From assembly GCA_020637895.1 (NCBI GenBank), contig JACKJP010000005.1, forward strand, positions 186,001-250,000: a stretch of 64,000 nucleotides of DNA, written 5' to 3'. Made by a program: the position numbers and the translations under genes. The DNA comes from Rhodobiaceae bacterium (lineage in GTDB: Bacteria > Pseudomonadota > Alphaproteobacteria > Rhizobiales > Tepidamorphaceae). Below the pieces are notes generated by a model that was not told the origin of the DNA, ran no database searches, and saw only the letters and a list, made by a program, of their open reading frames with translations. Numbering within the stretch: the first letter of the stretch is position 1; each line of letters starts with the position of its first letter. Positions 1 through 7,960 of the stretch are shown piece by piece.

Positions 1-129
1 GCGGCCGGAGGCGAGGACGGGGTCGCGCGCGTGCTGGAGATATTCCGGGAGGAACTGGATCGCGACCTGACGCTGATGGGTTGCCCGGACATAGGGTTGC
101 TGGATCGATCCTGGCTGCTGCCGGCGTGA
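1..129 (+). CDS. FMN-dependent alpha-hydroxy-acid oxidase/dehydrogenase, C-terminal end (partial)
   Basis: An open frame runs in from the window edge and ends at TGA 127-129, giving 42 residues. The pattern GVARVLEIFREELDRDLTLMGC followed by a short LDRS tail is the typical C-terminal helix of the L-lactate dehydrogenase/glycolate oxidase family, flavoenzymes that oxidise 2-hydroxy acids to 2-oxo acids. The catalytic and FMN-binding parts lie outside the window, so the substrate cannot be assigned. It converges on selO with only 12 bases between. Confidence 0.6.
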   Translation, partial: AAGGEDGVARVLEIFREELDRDLTLMGCPDIGLLDRSWLLPA

Positions 130-141
130 TGAACCTGCGTG

Positions 142-1626
142 TCAGGTTCCGCAGAAGGTCCGCATGACCCGCTCGTCTGGGCGGGCAGGATCAGCGTAGT
201 GGCCACTATCGGGCTGTGGTTCAAACGGTCTGGTAACACGTTCGAGCAGCGCTTCAAACGGACCGAAATCGTCGCGCTGTTCTGCTGCCGCAATGACTTC
301 CTCGACAAGGTGATTGCGCGGAATGTAGAGCGGATTGATCGCCTCCATACGCTCGCTTGCCAGTGCCGCGCTGACGCCCTCAGCCTCGAGCCGACGACGC
401 CACTGTTCGAGCCAGCCGGCGATCCCGTCGCCCTCACCTAGCTGCGCATGAAGCCCTGCCGCACCGTCCGGCGAAGCGGCGCTGCACAGCGCTCGGAACG
501 TCGTGTTGTAATCGGCCTTGCTTTCCTGCATCAGCTCAAGCAGCCGCTGGATCAGCGAAAGATCGTCGTCCTGTTCATCTTGCAGGCCAATCTTGCTGCG
601 CATCTCGCCAACGAACGCGCCGTTATAGTGCCTGACGAATTGCTCAACCACCGAAGTCGCGCGCGCAATCGCCCTCTCCTCATCATCGTCGATCAGCGGC
701 AGCATGGTTTCGGCGAGCCGGGCGATATTCCATTGCGCGATATGCGGCTGGCGGCCATAGGCGTAGCGCCCGAACTGATCGATCGAGCTGAAGACCTTCG
801 TCGGGTCGTATTCATCGAGGAAGGCACAGGGACCGAAATCTATCGTCTCGCCGGCAAGGGCCATATTATCGGTATTCATGACGCCGTGAATGAAGCCGAT
901 AGCAAGCCATCGCGCGACCAGACGCGCCTGTCGCGCCGAAACGGCCTCAACAAGATCGAGATAGCGATTTTCGCTGCCGCCAAGCTCAGGATAGAGCCGC
1001 TCGATCACGTAGTCGGCGAGCGCCCTCACTGCTTCCATATCGCCCCGCGCGGCGAAGTACTGGAACGTCCCGACCCTGATATGACTTTTCGCAACGCGGG
1101 TCAGCACCGCACCGGGCAGAACATTTTCGCGATAAACAGGTTCGCCGGTCGTCACCGCCGCGAGCGCCCGAGTCGCCGGTACTCCAAGGGCGTGCATGGC
1201 TTCGCTGAGGATATACTCACGCAGAACCGGGCCAATCGCGGCGCGTCCATCGCCGCCGCGCGAGAACGGGGTGCGCCCTGCGCCCTTGAGCTGGATATCC
1301 CGGCGAATGCCATGCCTGTCGATGACTTCGCCAAGCAGCAGCGCCCGGCCGTCGCCGAGTTGCGGCACGAAATTGCCGAACTGGTGCCCGGCATAGGCCA
1401 TCGCCAGTGGCGCCGTTCCTGGCAAAAGCGCGTTGCCCGAGAAAATTTGTGCCCAGTCCTCGCTGCTGCGTGCGGCCGGATCGAAGCCAAGTTCCCTTGC
1501 GAGAGGTTCATTGAGGCGCACGAGTTTCGGTCCAGCGACAGCAACCGGCGACTGCCGCTCAAAAAATTGGGCGGGAAGACGCGCATAACTGTTGTCGAAA
1601 GCAGGACTTTGTGTTGCTGAAACCAT
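142..1626 (-). CDS. selO: Protein adenylyltransferase SelO (YdiU/UPF0061)
   Basis: This 494-residue protein matches the SelO pseudokinase family over its whole length. In that family an inverted ATP orientation is used to transfer AMP to Ser/Thr/Tyr of target proteins during redox stress. Visible marks are the AGHQFGNFVPQLGDGRA block (residues 79-95), the QLKGAGRTPFSRGGDGRAA nucleotide loop (112-130) and the metal-binding HGVMNTDNMALAGETIDFGP block (247-266). Many bacterial homologues end with a selenocysteine- or Cys-containing tail; here the protein ends RTFCGT, with Cys three residues from the end. No strong ribosome-binding site precedes the ATG, but the N-terminal sequence fits the family. 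It is transcribed alone. Confidence 0.93.
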   Translation of the reverse strand: MVSATQSPAFDNSYARLPAQFFERQSPVAVAGPKLVRLNEPLARELGFDPAARSSEDWAQIFSGNALLPGTAPLAMAYAGHQFGNFVPQLGDGRALLLGEVIDRHGIRRDIQLKGAGRTPFSRGGDGRAAIGPVLREYILSEAMHALGVPATRALAAVTTGEPVYRENVLPGAVLTRVAKSHIRVGTFQYFAARGDMEAVRALADYVIERLYPELGGSENRYLDLVEAVSARQARLVARWLAIGFIHGVMNTDNMALAGETIDFGPCAFLDEYDPTKVFSSIDQFGRYAYGRQPHIAQWNIARLAETMLPLIDDDEERAIARATSVVEQFVRHYNGAFVGEMRSKIGLQDEQDDDLSLIQRLLELMQESKADYNTTFRALCSAASPDGAAGLHAQLGEGDGIAGWLEQWRRRLEAEGVSAALASERMEAINPLYIPRNHLVEEVIAAAEQRDDFGPFEALLERVTRPFEPQPDSGHYADPARPDERVMRTFCGT

Positions 1627-2032
1627 TACAATCGCATTTTCGCACTACCGGATGTTCCGGTCGACGCCGACCCTTCCGCGCTACGCGCGAAATCCGTCAA
1701 TGTTCAATAAATCGCAATTTCCCTGCTGATTTCAAGATCTTCTGCAGAAAAACATCTAGGGCGCGTCCATCATCTGCTTAGGCTGTGATCGGCCCTGCGC
1801 AAGATGAGTGCGACAATTTTTCCGCTCACATTCTGGTTACGGTTCATCGACAAATTATTTTCGTTTCGGGCATTGCGGCACTGCAACATCGCCCATATCT
1901 GCCACCCTGCAGGCTGGAGCATGACGGGGACACGCAGGGTTAGCGTGTTGCGATCCGACAGCGCTTGCACCTGTAACCTACGGCCGAAAAACATAAACCT
2001 CCCGGCCCCAATCTGAAGAAAGGAACGCTGTA
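1627..2032. other. Intergenic region, divergent promoters expected
   Basis: About 400 bases lie between the divergent selO and the small secreted protein gene, so it should hold both promoters. It is more AT-rich than the flanking genes around 1690-1760. I see no convincing operator palindrome or RNA gene. An AAGGAACG ribosome-binding site sits just before the ATG at 2033. Confidence 0.4.
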
Positions 2033-2464
2033 ATGCGCTCTTTCACATCCAAGGCAACCGTTGCCGCCCTGTTCGGTGTTCTCACTCTGGCCCCCGTTGC
2101 CGCGATGGCGGACGGTGACTATCAGGAAGGCGAGGCCAGCGCACTGATCCCGAACGCCGCGGTCACCGCGCCGGAAGCGATGTTCGCACCCTACGCACCC
2201 ACGAAGACCTTCAACAAGCAGGTCCCCAACGAGACCAATCGCTTGTCCTCCGTGCTGCAGGCTGTGAACAAGGCAGAAGCGGATATCACCGCCAAAAGCC
2301 GTTCCGGCGCGCTGAGCGCGGCTTCCGCCAAGGACCTTCTGAAGCGTACCGACGCAATCCGGCATGAGGCGATGAATACCGCCGAACGTCAGGGCGGCTC
2401 GCTGCAGGAGATCGAATACAAAGCCTTGCAGGACATGGTCGCCAACGTTGGCTATCAGGGCTAA
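2033..2464 (+). CDS. Small secreted protein of unknown function
   Basis: This 143-residue protein starts with a clear Sec signal peptide: basic MRSFTSK, a hydrophobic AALFGVLTLAPVAAM core, and cleavage probably after AMA-D near residue 26. The mature part is small, Cys-free, rich in Ala, Glu and Lys, and predicted mostly helical. It resembles no enzyme family I know, and resembles short periplasmic DUF-type proteins. The gene has a good AAGGAACG ribosome-binding site and its own terminator, so it is a single-gene unit. Confidence 0.7.
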   Translation: MRSFTSKATVAALFGVLTLAPVAAMADGDYQEGEASALIPNAAVTAPEAMFAPYAPTKTFNKQVPNETNRLSSVLQAVNKAEADITAKSRSGALSAASAKDLLKRTDAIRHEAMNTAERQGGSLQEIEYKALQDMVANVGYQG

Positions 2465-2498
2465 TCCCCAAAAGGTTCCCAAGACCTTTGCCAAAGAC

Positions 2499-2533
2499 AG
2501 ACGCCCCGGCTCAACACCGGGGCGTCTTTCATT
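2499..2533 (+). terminator. Rho-independent terminator
   Basis: A perfect 11-bp stem (AGACGCCCCGG at 2499-2509 pairing with CCGGGGCGTCT at 2517-2527) with a 7-base loop is followed by TTCATTTCT. It lies 35 bases after the stop of the secreted protein gene. Confidence 0.9.
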
Positions 2534-2562
2534 TCTATCATTCGGGAAGGCGCGCGCAGCGC

Positions 2563-2763
2563 CTATTCGTCAAAGTGAATGCATTGAACCGGACAGGTGA
2601 GCACCGCATCACGAACAGCGTCGTGTTCCGATTCCGGCGGCGTTGAGTCGATCACGACAACAAGGCCCAACTTATCGTCCTGCGCGAAGACTTTCGGCGC
2701 CGTCATGACGCACTGGCCGCTACCTACGCATTTTTCCTGTTCTACCGTAACTCGCCTGGTCAT
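2563..2763 (-). CDS. 3Fe-4S type ferredoxin, redox partner of the adjacent P450
   Basis: This 66-residue ferredoxin has cysteines at 12, 18 and 57, in CVGSGQC and a CP motif. That is the single-cluster [3Fe-4S] pattern of ferredoxins that feed electrons to bacterial class I P450s; an extra Cys61 follows. The ATG at 2763 overlaps the P450 stop as TAATG, so I prefer it to the ATG five codons upstream (2778). The overlap shows translational coupling. No ferredoxin reductase is encoded nearby. It is a close relative of the ferredoxin at 53840-54055. Confidence 0.9.
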   Translation of the reverse strand: MTRRVTVEQEKCVGSGQCVMTAPKVFAQDDKLGLVVVIDSTPPESEHDAVRDAVLTCPVQCIHFDE

Positions 2764-3986
2764 TATCGGGGTGTCCATGTCAGAGGCAATCCGGCAATCC
2801 CGTAGACGACCGCATTGGTATTGAACTCGATGTCCTCAAGCGGAACCGCCAGTCGCAAATCGGGAAAGCGCTGGAAGATTACTTTGAAGACGCTTTGCAT
2901 TTCCACCCGCGCCAGCGGCTGCCCGAGACACTGGTGAACGCCGAAGCCGAAACCGACATGTCCCTTTGAACGACGCCGGATATCGAACTTGTCGGGCTCG
3001 GGGAAAATCGAAGGATCGCGGTTGGCGGCGCTGATCATTGCCATGACCCCGTCACCCTTGTGGAACTGGTGACCGCCAACCTCCACATCGTCGGTCGCAA
3101 CGCGCGGCCCGACCATATGCAGGATCGTGTGATAGCGGAGCATTTCTTCCACCGCATCGTCAATCAGTGAGGGATCGACAATCAGCGCGTCCTTCTGGTC
3201 GGGATGCATGAGCAGCGACAGAATGCCAAGGCAGATCATGTTGGACGTTGTCTCGTGACCGGCTATCAGCAGGAGATCGATCATCGCGACCGCATCCTGC
3301 CGGCTGATCTCGCCGGTATCGACCCGGGTCTTGATAAGGCGCGTGATCAGATCGTCGGTCTTGTCGATTGTCTTGAGCTTCTCGCCGTAGAGCTGGTCGA
3401 GAAATTCGCGCATGTCGATTGTCGCCTTCGCGGCCTCGGCCGGGTCGAGCGTCATGTTCAGCTTGGCCTTGCTGCGCTCCTGAAAGAATTCCCGGTCCGA
3501 ATAGGGAACGCCGAGGATGTCGGAGATCACGCTCGTCGGCAGTGCCAAACCGAAGTCCTGAAGGAAGTCCACAGGCGGGCCTTTCGCCTCGATCTCATCG
3601 AGCAGTTCTTCGACCCGCTTTTCGATCGTGGGACGCATCGCCTCGATGTGGGCGTACACGAACTCGGCGGTCAGCATGCGCCGGTAGCGCGTGTGATCGG
3701 GCGGATCGAGCCGAATGAAGGGCTGCGGGTTTTCGCTTTGCAACTGCGCGATACGCGCCGGCGAAATGACCGGATACCCGGTTGACTTGGGATTGGTGGA
3801 GAACCGGGGGTCGCTCAATACACGGCGGACATCCTCATAACGCGTCAGCAGCCACGCCTGATTGCCATCCGGCATGTTGATGGGCGTGATCGGGTCGCTT
3901 TCCCGCAGTTGCTCATATTCCGGCGGCGGCGAAAACGGGCATCTCTTCATTGGAAATGAAGGCGCAGAGCTACCTTTGTCGGTCAT
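2763..3986 (-). CDS. Cytochrome P450 monooxygenase (soluble class I)
   Basis: The 407-residue protein carries the P450 marks in order: oxygen-binding AGHETT (242-247), ExxR as E281-MLR284, and heme loop FGFGVHQCLGQPLAR with thiolate Cys353. It is a soluble ferredoxin-dependent P450 without a membrane anchor and is closely similar to the P450 at 54089-55327. It shares RYEDVR, IRLDPPDHT, EEMLRYHTIL and VGFGFGVHQCLG-type stretches with that protein. The likely role is regiospecific hydroxylation of a hydrophobic substrate. A FadR-type motif at 4031-4041 lies 45 bases upstream of the start, linking it to the 33-60 kb catabolic island. The substrate is unknown. Confidence 0.92.
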   Translation of the reverse strand: MTDKGSSAPSFPMKRCPFSPPPEYEQLRESDPITPINMPDGNQAWLLTRYEDVRRVLSDPRFSTNPKSTGYPVISPARIAQLQSENPQPFIRLDPPDHTRYRRMLTAEFVYAHIEAMRPTIEKRVEELLDEIEAKGPPVDFLQDFGLALPTSVISDILGVPYSDREFFQERSKAKLNMTLDPAEAAKATIDMREFLDQLYGEKLKTIDKTDDLITRLIKTRVDTGEISRQDAVAMIDLLLIAGHETTSNMICLGILSLLMHPDQKDALIVDPSLIDDAVEEMLRYHTILHMVGPRVATDDVEVGGHQFHKGDGVMAMISAANRDPSIFPEPDKFDIRRRSKGHVGFGFGVHQCLGQPLARVEMQSVFKVIFQRFPDLRLAVPLEDIEFNTNAVVYGIAGLPLTWTPR

Positions 3987-4030
3987 CAGTTCCTCCCCTG
4001 TTGCCGATTGATCCCGGCTTTGAAATTCGT

Positions 4031-4041
4031 TGGCTCAACCA
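4031..4041. promoter_or_regulatory. FadR-type operator motif upstream of P450
   Basis: TGGCTCAACCA is one of 13 intergenic copies of the motif TGGTTGAACCA. It lies 45 bases upstream of the P450 ATG, a position suited to repression. Confidence 0.5.
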
Positions 4042-4184
4042 TTGACGAGCCGTCTCATGCTGTCAAGGCAGCGATGCGGACATGAAAGCTGCCCGCACCT
4101 GACTGGCCATGCGTGATCATTTGACCGGCACGCAAAACCGGCTAGAAGATTGGGATAATCAAAGAAAGCGGAGGAACGGATCGA

Positions 4185-4568
4185 ATGGCAGGCGACGGGC
4201 TGAAAGGACCGGTGCAGGAAGTCACCGGCGCATGGGCGAACGCATTCGTCAGGAACGACCCCGAGGCGCTATCGTCGCTCTATACCGATGATGCGTTCTT
4301 TTATGGCTCCAAGCCCGAATTGCTGAGAGGACGCGAAGGCGCGCTCTACTATTTCAGTTCGCTACCGGAACGCGGATCTGCGGAAGTCGAATTCACCGAT
4401 ATCGAGGCGATCGAACTGTCCGACAACGTCATCAGCAGCGCCATGATTGGACGCTTCAAGATCGACGGCGATGCCAAGCGCCTGGTGCGTTTCACATTCC
4501 TGATCGTTCGCAACGCCGGGACCTGGCGCATTTCCAGCCACCATGCCTCGCCACAGGTATGGAACTGA
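4185..4568 (+). CDS. SnoaL-like / NTF2-fold protein
   Basis: This 127-residue protein has the layout of the SgcJ/EcaC-like NTF2 superfamily: an N-terminal helix with WANAFVRNDPEALSSLYTDDAFFYG, a middle ALYYFSSLP segment, and a C-terminal strand pair with FTFLIVRNAGTWRISSHHASP. Such cone-shaped domains act as small isomerases, hydrolases or ligand-binding proteins, and the catalytic role cannot be deduced. A GGAGG ribosome-binding site precedes the ATG. The gene is divergent from the P450 and is followed by the DUF3096 mini-gene on the same strand. Confidence 0.75.
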   Translation: MAGDGLKGPVQEVTGAWANAFVRNDPEALSSLYTDDAFFYGSKPELLRGREGALYYFSSLPERGSAEVEFTDIEAIELSDNVISSAMIGRFKIDGDAKRLVRFTFLIVRNAGTWRISSHHASPQVWN

Positions 4569-4621
4569 TCGGCCTGTCGTGAATTTAGCCTTCGGCTAAA
4601 CACCACCGGAGGTTCGACCCA

Positions 4622-4777
4622 ATGAATATGGATACAATCGTCACGCTTCAGCCGATCGTGGCACTGATTGCGGGAATTATCATTCTTATCGTGCCGCGCG
4701 TCCTCAACTTTGTTGTCGCGGCTTATCTGATATTCATCGGTTTGGTCGGCCTTTATCCCAATCTTTTCAACGGCTAG
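4622..4777 (+). CDS. DUF3096 mini membrane protein
   Basis: This 51-residue protein (MNMDTIVTLQ to LYPNLFNG) consists of two hydrophobic segments (about residues 9-24 and 28-45) joined by a PRVLN turn. LIAGIIILIVPRVLNFVVAAYLIFIGLVGL is the DUF3096 pattern, a family of tiny inner-membrane proteins without known function. A GGAGG ribosome-binding site lies 10 bases before the ATG. It starts 53 bases after the SnoaL-like gene, with a short hairpin (4584-4600) between. Confidence 0.8.
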   Translation: MNMDTIVTLQPIVALIAGIIILIVPRVLNFVVAAYLIFIGLVGLYPNLFNG

Positions 4778-4791
4778 CTGCCGAATTCCCC

Positions 4792-6147
4792 CTAGAGCGG
4801 ATCAGCCCTGAGCCGGACGCCCGGCTCAGGCCGTATCGTCATGTGCATGACCGGCAGCGGCGCGGCACCCGAAGGGGTGAAGCGATACCGCGCCAGCAGC
4901 GTGGCGAGGATGATGCGCGCCTGCATCATCGCGAAATTGGCGCCGACACAGATGCGAGGACCGGCGCCAAAGGGAAGGTAGGAATATCGGTCGCGGCCAG
5001 CCGATCTATCCGCGCTGAAGCGGGCCGGATCGAATGATTGCGGCTCTTCCCAGAGCTGGCGGTGACGATGCAATGCATAGAGATTGAGAAAGACGGTATC
5101 GCCAGGCTCGATATCGCGGTCATAAAGCCTGTCGGCGGCAAGAACGTTGCGGGCGAGCAGACCGACCGGCGGATAAAGCCGCATCGCCTCCTCCAGTATC
5201 TGCTCGACAAGCGGCATCGCATCGAGATCGGCGGCGGTCGCGGCACGTTCGCCGAGGATGCCCTTTGCCTGAGCGCGCGCTGCTTCCTGAACTTCCGGCG
5301 CGTTCGCGAGCAGGAACAAAGACCACGATAGCGCAAGCGCCGTCGTTTCGTGCCCCGCGACGATGAAGAACTGCATGTTGTGCAGGAGATCGCGCGCGTT
5401 CATGCGCCGCCCCGTCTCCGCGTCGCTCGCTGCAATCATGTGGTCCAGAAGATCCCGGTCACCGCTTCTGCTACTATCAGCACGCCGTGCCTCGATCGCA
5501 CGCGAGACCATATTGTGCATCGTTCGAATGCAGCCACGGGCAAAGAGTTCGCCTGGTCGCGGTATCCAGTACGGCACTTCCAGAAAGTCGAGCAATGACG
5601 CGCGCCCGACCGTCAGAAAATATTGTGTGATCGCTGCGCCATAGGCATCTGCGTCGAAATGTTCGCGGCCGGAGAGAGCGACTTCGCAGATGACGTCGAA
5701 CGTCGCCGACAGCATCTGCGCCACCATCTCGACCGGTCCCTCGACAGACCCGATGCGCCGGCTTGCCCGTTCGGCCGTCTGGGTCATGACCGGAGCAAGC
5801 GCATCGACATTCCGCGCGGTGAAAACGGGCGCTATGGCGCGGCGTTGCCAGCGCCAGTCAGCACCTTCCGAAGTGAAGAGGCTTGAGCCGACCGCCGGCC
5901 TCAGCATCCGTATCATCACTTCCGATTTTGGATAGTTCTCGGCATTGTCGAGGAAGATGCGCCGTAGGCCTTCAGGCCCCTGCACCATGTGCCAGCGGGC
6001 TGGACCGGTGCGGCCCGTGACGATCGGCTGATCAAAGGAGAGTTCAGGAAGAATTGTCAGCACGTTCTGTCGAACAGCCCGCAGGCTTGCCAGGATGCCG
6101 AGAGGCCGTGCCGGCGGCGCAACGGTGGGGGGAACGAACAGCTTCAT
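4792..6147 (-). CDS. Cytochrome P450, fatty-acid-hydroxylase-like (CYP102/CYP4-like heme domain)
   Basis: The 451-residue protein has AGHETT (264-269), an ExxR pair E320-R323 in EEAMRLYPP, the PERF-like FDPARF (372-377), and the heme loop PFGAGPRICVG with Cys400. The ICVG loop and the RLYPP sequence place it with the eukaryote-like bacterial P450s, unlike the soluble P450s elsewhere in this window. No reductase domain is fused, and it lacks an N-terminal anchor. It lies 52 bases downstream of the molybdopterin oxidoreductase gene on the same strand, so it may be co-transcribed with it. No strong ribosome-binding site is visible. The substrate is unknown. Confidence 0.88.
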   Translation of the reverse strand: MKLFVPPTVAPPARPLGILASLRAVRQNVLTILPELSFDQPIVTGRTGPARWHMVQGPEGLRRIFLDNAENYPKSEVMIRMLRPAVGSSLFTSEGADWRWQRRAIAPVFTARNVDALAPVMTQTAERASRRIGSVEGPVEMVAQMLSATFDVICEVALSGREHFDADAYGAAITQYFLTVGRASLLDFLEVPYWIPRPGELFARGCIRTMHNMVSRAIEARRADSSRSGDRDLLDHMIAASDAETGRRMNARDLLHNMQFFIVAGHETTALALSWSLFLLANAPEVQEAARAQAKGILGERAATAADLDAMPLVEQILEEAMRLYPPVGLLARNVLAADRLYDRDIEPGDTVFLNLYALHRHRQLWEEPQSFDPARFSADRSAGRDRYSYLPFGAGPRICVGANFAMMQARIILATLLARYRFTPSGAAPLPVMHMTIRPEPGVRLRADPL

Positions 6148-6199
6148 CGCCTGACGAGTCTGGCTGACCGGATCATGGGCGGCAACCGAAAATCAGAGA

Positions 6200-6964
6200 T
6201 CAGATTCCTGCGTACCAGTCATAGCCTGCAGAATCCTCCCAGTAGCCGCCCTTGCCGAGACCGACTTCCGACAGGCTGGCCACTGCTTCGATCCGCATGA
6301 TGAACTTTGCCTGCTTATAGCCGAGCTGGCGTTCGACGCGCAGCCTTATCGGCGCTCCATGCCCGACCGGCAGTGCGGCATCGTTCATCCCGTATGCGAG
6401 AATCGTCTGCGGATGGAAGGCATCGACCAGATCGATGCTCTCATAATAGGTGCTCAAGCCGATATTATCGGCGCAGTGGAAGACGATGAAGCGCGCGTCG
6501 GGCAGCAGCCCCGCCTCGTCCAGGACCTTCGACAAGGGCACGCCTGTCCATTTGCCAATGGCGCTCCAGCCTTCGACGCAATCGTGGCGCGTAATCTGGC
6601 TGCGCGCGGGCATCGCCTGAAGTTCGGCGAGTGAAAACGATCTGTGTGCCCGGACACGACCGTCGACCTTCAATTGCCAGTCCGAAAAGCTGTTCGCGGC
6701 AAATTGCTGATATTCGCCCGACAGCGGCTCGGTGCTGCCGTTGGTGCGGAAATTCGGCGACATCTCGGATGGCGAGTACTCACGCGCCATGGAGGAAGCG
6801 CCGATCAGGCGATGCACCCGGTAGGAAAGCCAGTTGCCATAGGAGAGAAACTTCTCGCCGAAGGCCTCCGATGAACCTAGCTGGTCGCAGCCTGAGAGCA
6901 TCACCCCCGCCCCACCCGCGCCAATCGAGGAAATGAGCTTGCGTCGCGTGATCAGTCGACTCAT
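6200..6964 (-). CDS. Tat-exported molybdopterin-dependent oxidoreductase (sulfite oxidase/MsrP superfamily), probable lipoprotein
   Basis: This 254-residue protein begins with a twin-arginine signal (ITRRKLI) that runs into a lipobox, VMLSGC with Cys26. It is therefore probably exported folded and lipid-anchored. The core has the sulfite-oxidase-fold signature TRHDCVEGW, with Cys129 as the expected molybdenum ligand, and ends with the family pattern RVERQLGYKQAKFIMRIE. Its ATG overlaps the stop of the upstream cytochrome b gene as ATGA, which fixes the start. The longer frame reaching to 7309 is only an open extension over that gene. MsrP-type enzymes reduce sulfoxides; the substrate here is unproven. 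Confidence 0.88.
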   Translation of the reverse strand: MSRLITRRKLISSIGAGGAGVMLSGCDQLGSSEAFGEKFLSYGNWLSYRVHRLIGASSMAREYSPSEMSPNFRTNGSTEPLSGEYQQFAANSFSDWQLKVDGRVRAHRSFSLAELQAMPARSQITRHDCVEGWSAIGKWTGVPLSKVLDEAGLLPDARFIVFHCADNIGLSTYYESIDLVDAFHPQTILAYGMNDAALPVGHGAPIRLRVERQLGYKQAKFIMRIEAVASLSEVGLGKGGYWEDSAGYDWYAGI

Positions 6965-7821
6965 TGGCCTTTCTCCTTCGGTAGCCGGTACCGCCCTGTG
7001 ATCATCGACCTGATTTCGTTGACCGGACCTGCCAGCAGAACCATGAGCAAATGCACCACGATGAACGACACCAGCAACGCCGCGACGATGAAGTGGATCG
7101 AGCGCGCCGACTGGCGGCCGCCAAAGAGATCGAGCAGCCAGGGCCAGCTGGCATCCATCGCCGGTGACATGGTGAGCCCGGTCAGCACCATCAGCGGGAT
7201 CAGGAAGGCGAGCACGACGAGATAGCTGATCTTCTGCAGCACGTTGTAGTTTCGCGCAGCCTCGCCTTTCGGAAGGCGCAGCATTGCGTGATGTCTGATC
7301 GTTTCCCACAGGCTGGCCGGTCGCATTTCACGCGCGGTCGGCACGATGTCGCGCCAGAGGTGCCGGTTCGCGAGGCTGACGAGTAGATAGATCAGGATGC
7401 CAAGCGCGAAGAACCAGGCGAAGGTGAGGTGCCAGCGGCGAGACAGGGCGAGATCGTAGGTCGATGGGATCGTCGCCCAGCCGGGAAAGGCGATGGCCGA
7501 AAGCTGGCCGTTTCGATCTCGGGACATGCCAAGAATTCCCGTGGTTTCGATCGTCATGTCGCCGATCCTGAGGAAGCCGGCACGGCTGCCCGCTTCATTG
7601 CGACCTGCGCCGATTTCCAGCCAGGCATGATCGAAATTGGCGCCGTACTTGCCCCAATACAGTCGTGGGTGGGCATTGAAGATCATCAGCCCGCTCATCA
7701 GCATAACGAAGAGCACGACGACATTGCCCCAATGCCAGAGGCGTGTGGATAGCCGGTGCCGCCTGATGGATTCGCGGGGCGCTTCTGCGCTGCCCGGCTG
7801 ACTGTCTGTGACGTCGGTCAC
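6961..7821 (-). CDS. Membrane cytochrome b, electron donor for the molybdopterin enzyme
   Basis: The 286-residue protein has about four to five hydrophobic segments (near residues 33-48, 130-150, 195-215, 240-265) with histidines suited to b-heme binding (RLWHWGN, RRWHLTF, SIHFIV, VVHLL). It belongs to the cytochrome b561/YedZ-like group that passes quinol electrons to periplasmic molybdoenzymes. Translational coupling (ATGA) to the molybdopterin oxidoreductase supports a two-subunit membrane complex. The first cytosolic stretch is acidic and unstructured. The region 7822-7960 upstream holds its promoter; nothing else was recognised there. Confidence 0.85.
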   Translation of the reverse strand: MTDVTDSQPGSAEAPRESIRRHRLSTRLWHWGNVVVLFVMLMSGLMIFNAHPRLYWGKYGANFDHAWLEIGAGRNEAGSRAGFLRIGDMTIETTGILGMSRDRNGQLSAIAFPGWATIPSTYDLALSRRWHLTFAWFFALGILIYLLVSLANRHLWRDIVPTAREMRPASLWETIRHHAMLRLPKGEAARNYNVLQKISYLVVLAFLIPLMVLTGLTMSPAMDASWPWLLDLFGGRQSARSIHFIVAALLVSFIVVHLLMVLLAGPVNEIRSMITGRYRLPKEKGQ

Positions 7822-7960
7822 GCCGCCATTCTCCTGAAAGGCAAGGAATATCAGTCGCCATCGTCACAAGCCGACGCGAAGATGTCCACTCACGTATTCG
7901 GGATTGATGGGTTATCTCGGATTGGAGTGCCCAGCGATATCTTGAAGCCGCTACCCACCC

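Noticed and set aside
448..1620. Long open frame on the plus strand opposite selO
   Set aside because: It is the antisense shadow of a well-conserved SelO gene; its protein is rich in Arg/His with no family pattern and no ribosome site.
4584..4600. TTTAGCC/GGCTAAA hairpin between the SnoaL-like and DUF3096 genes
   Set aside because: Seven AT-rich pairs with a three-base loop and no T run; too weak to call a terminator, and the two genes may be co-transcribed.
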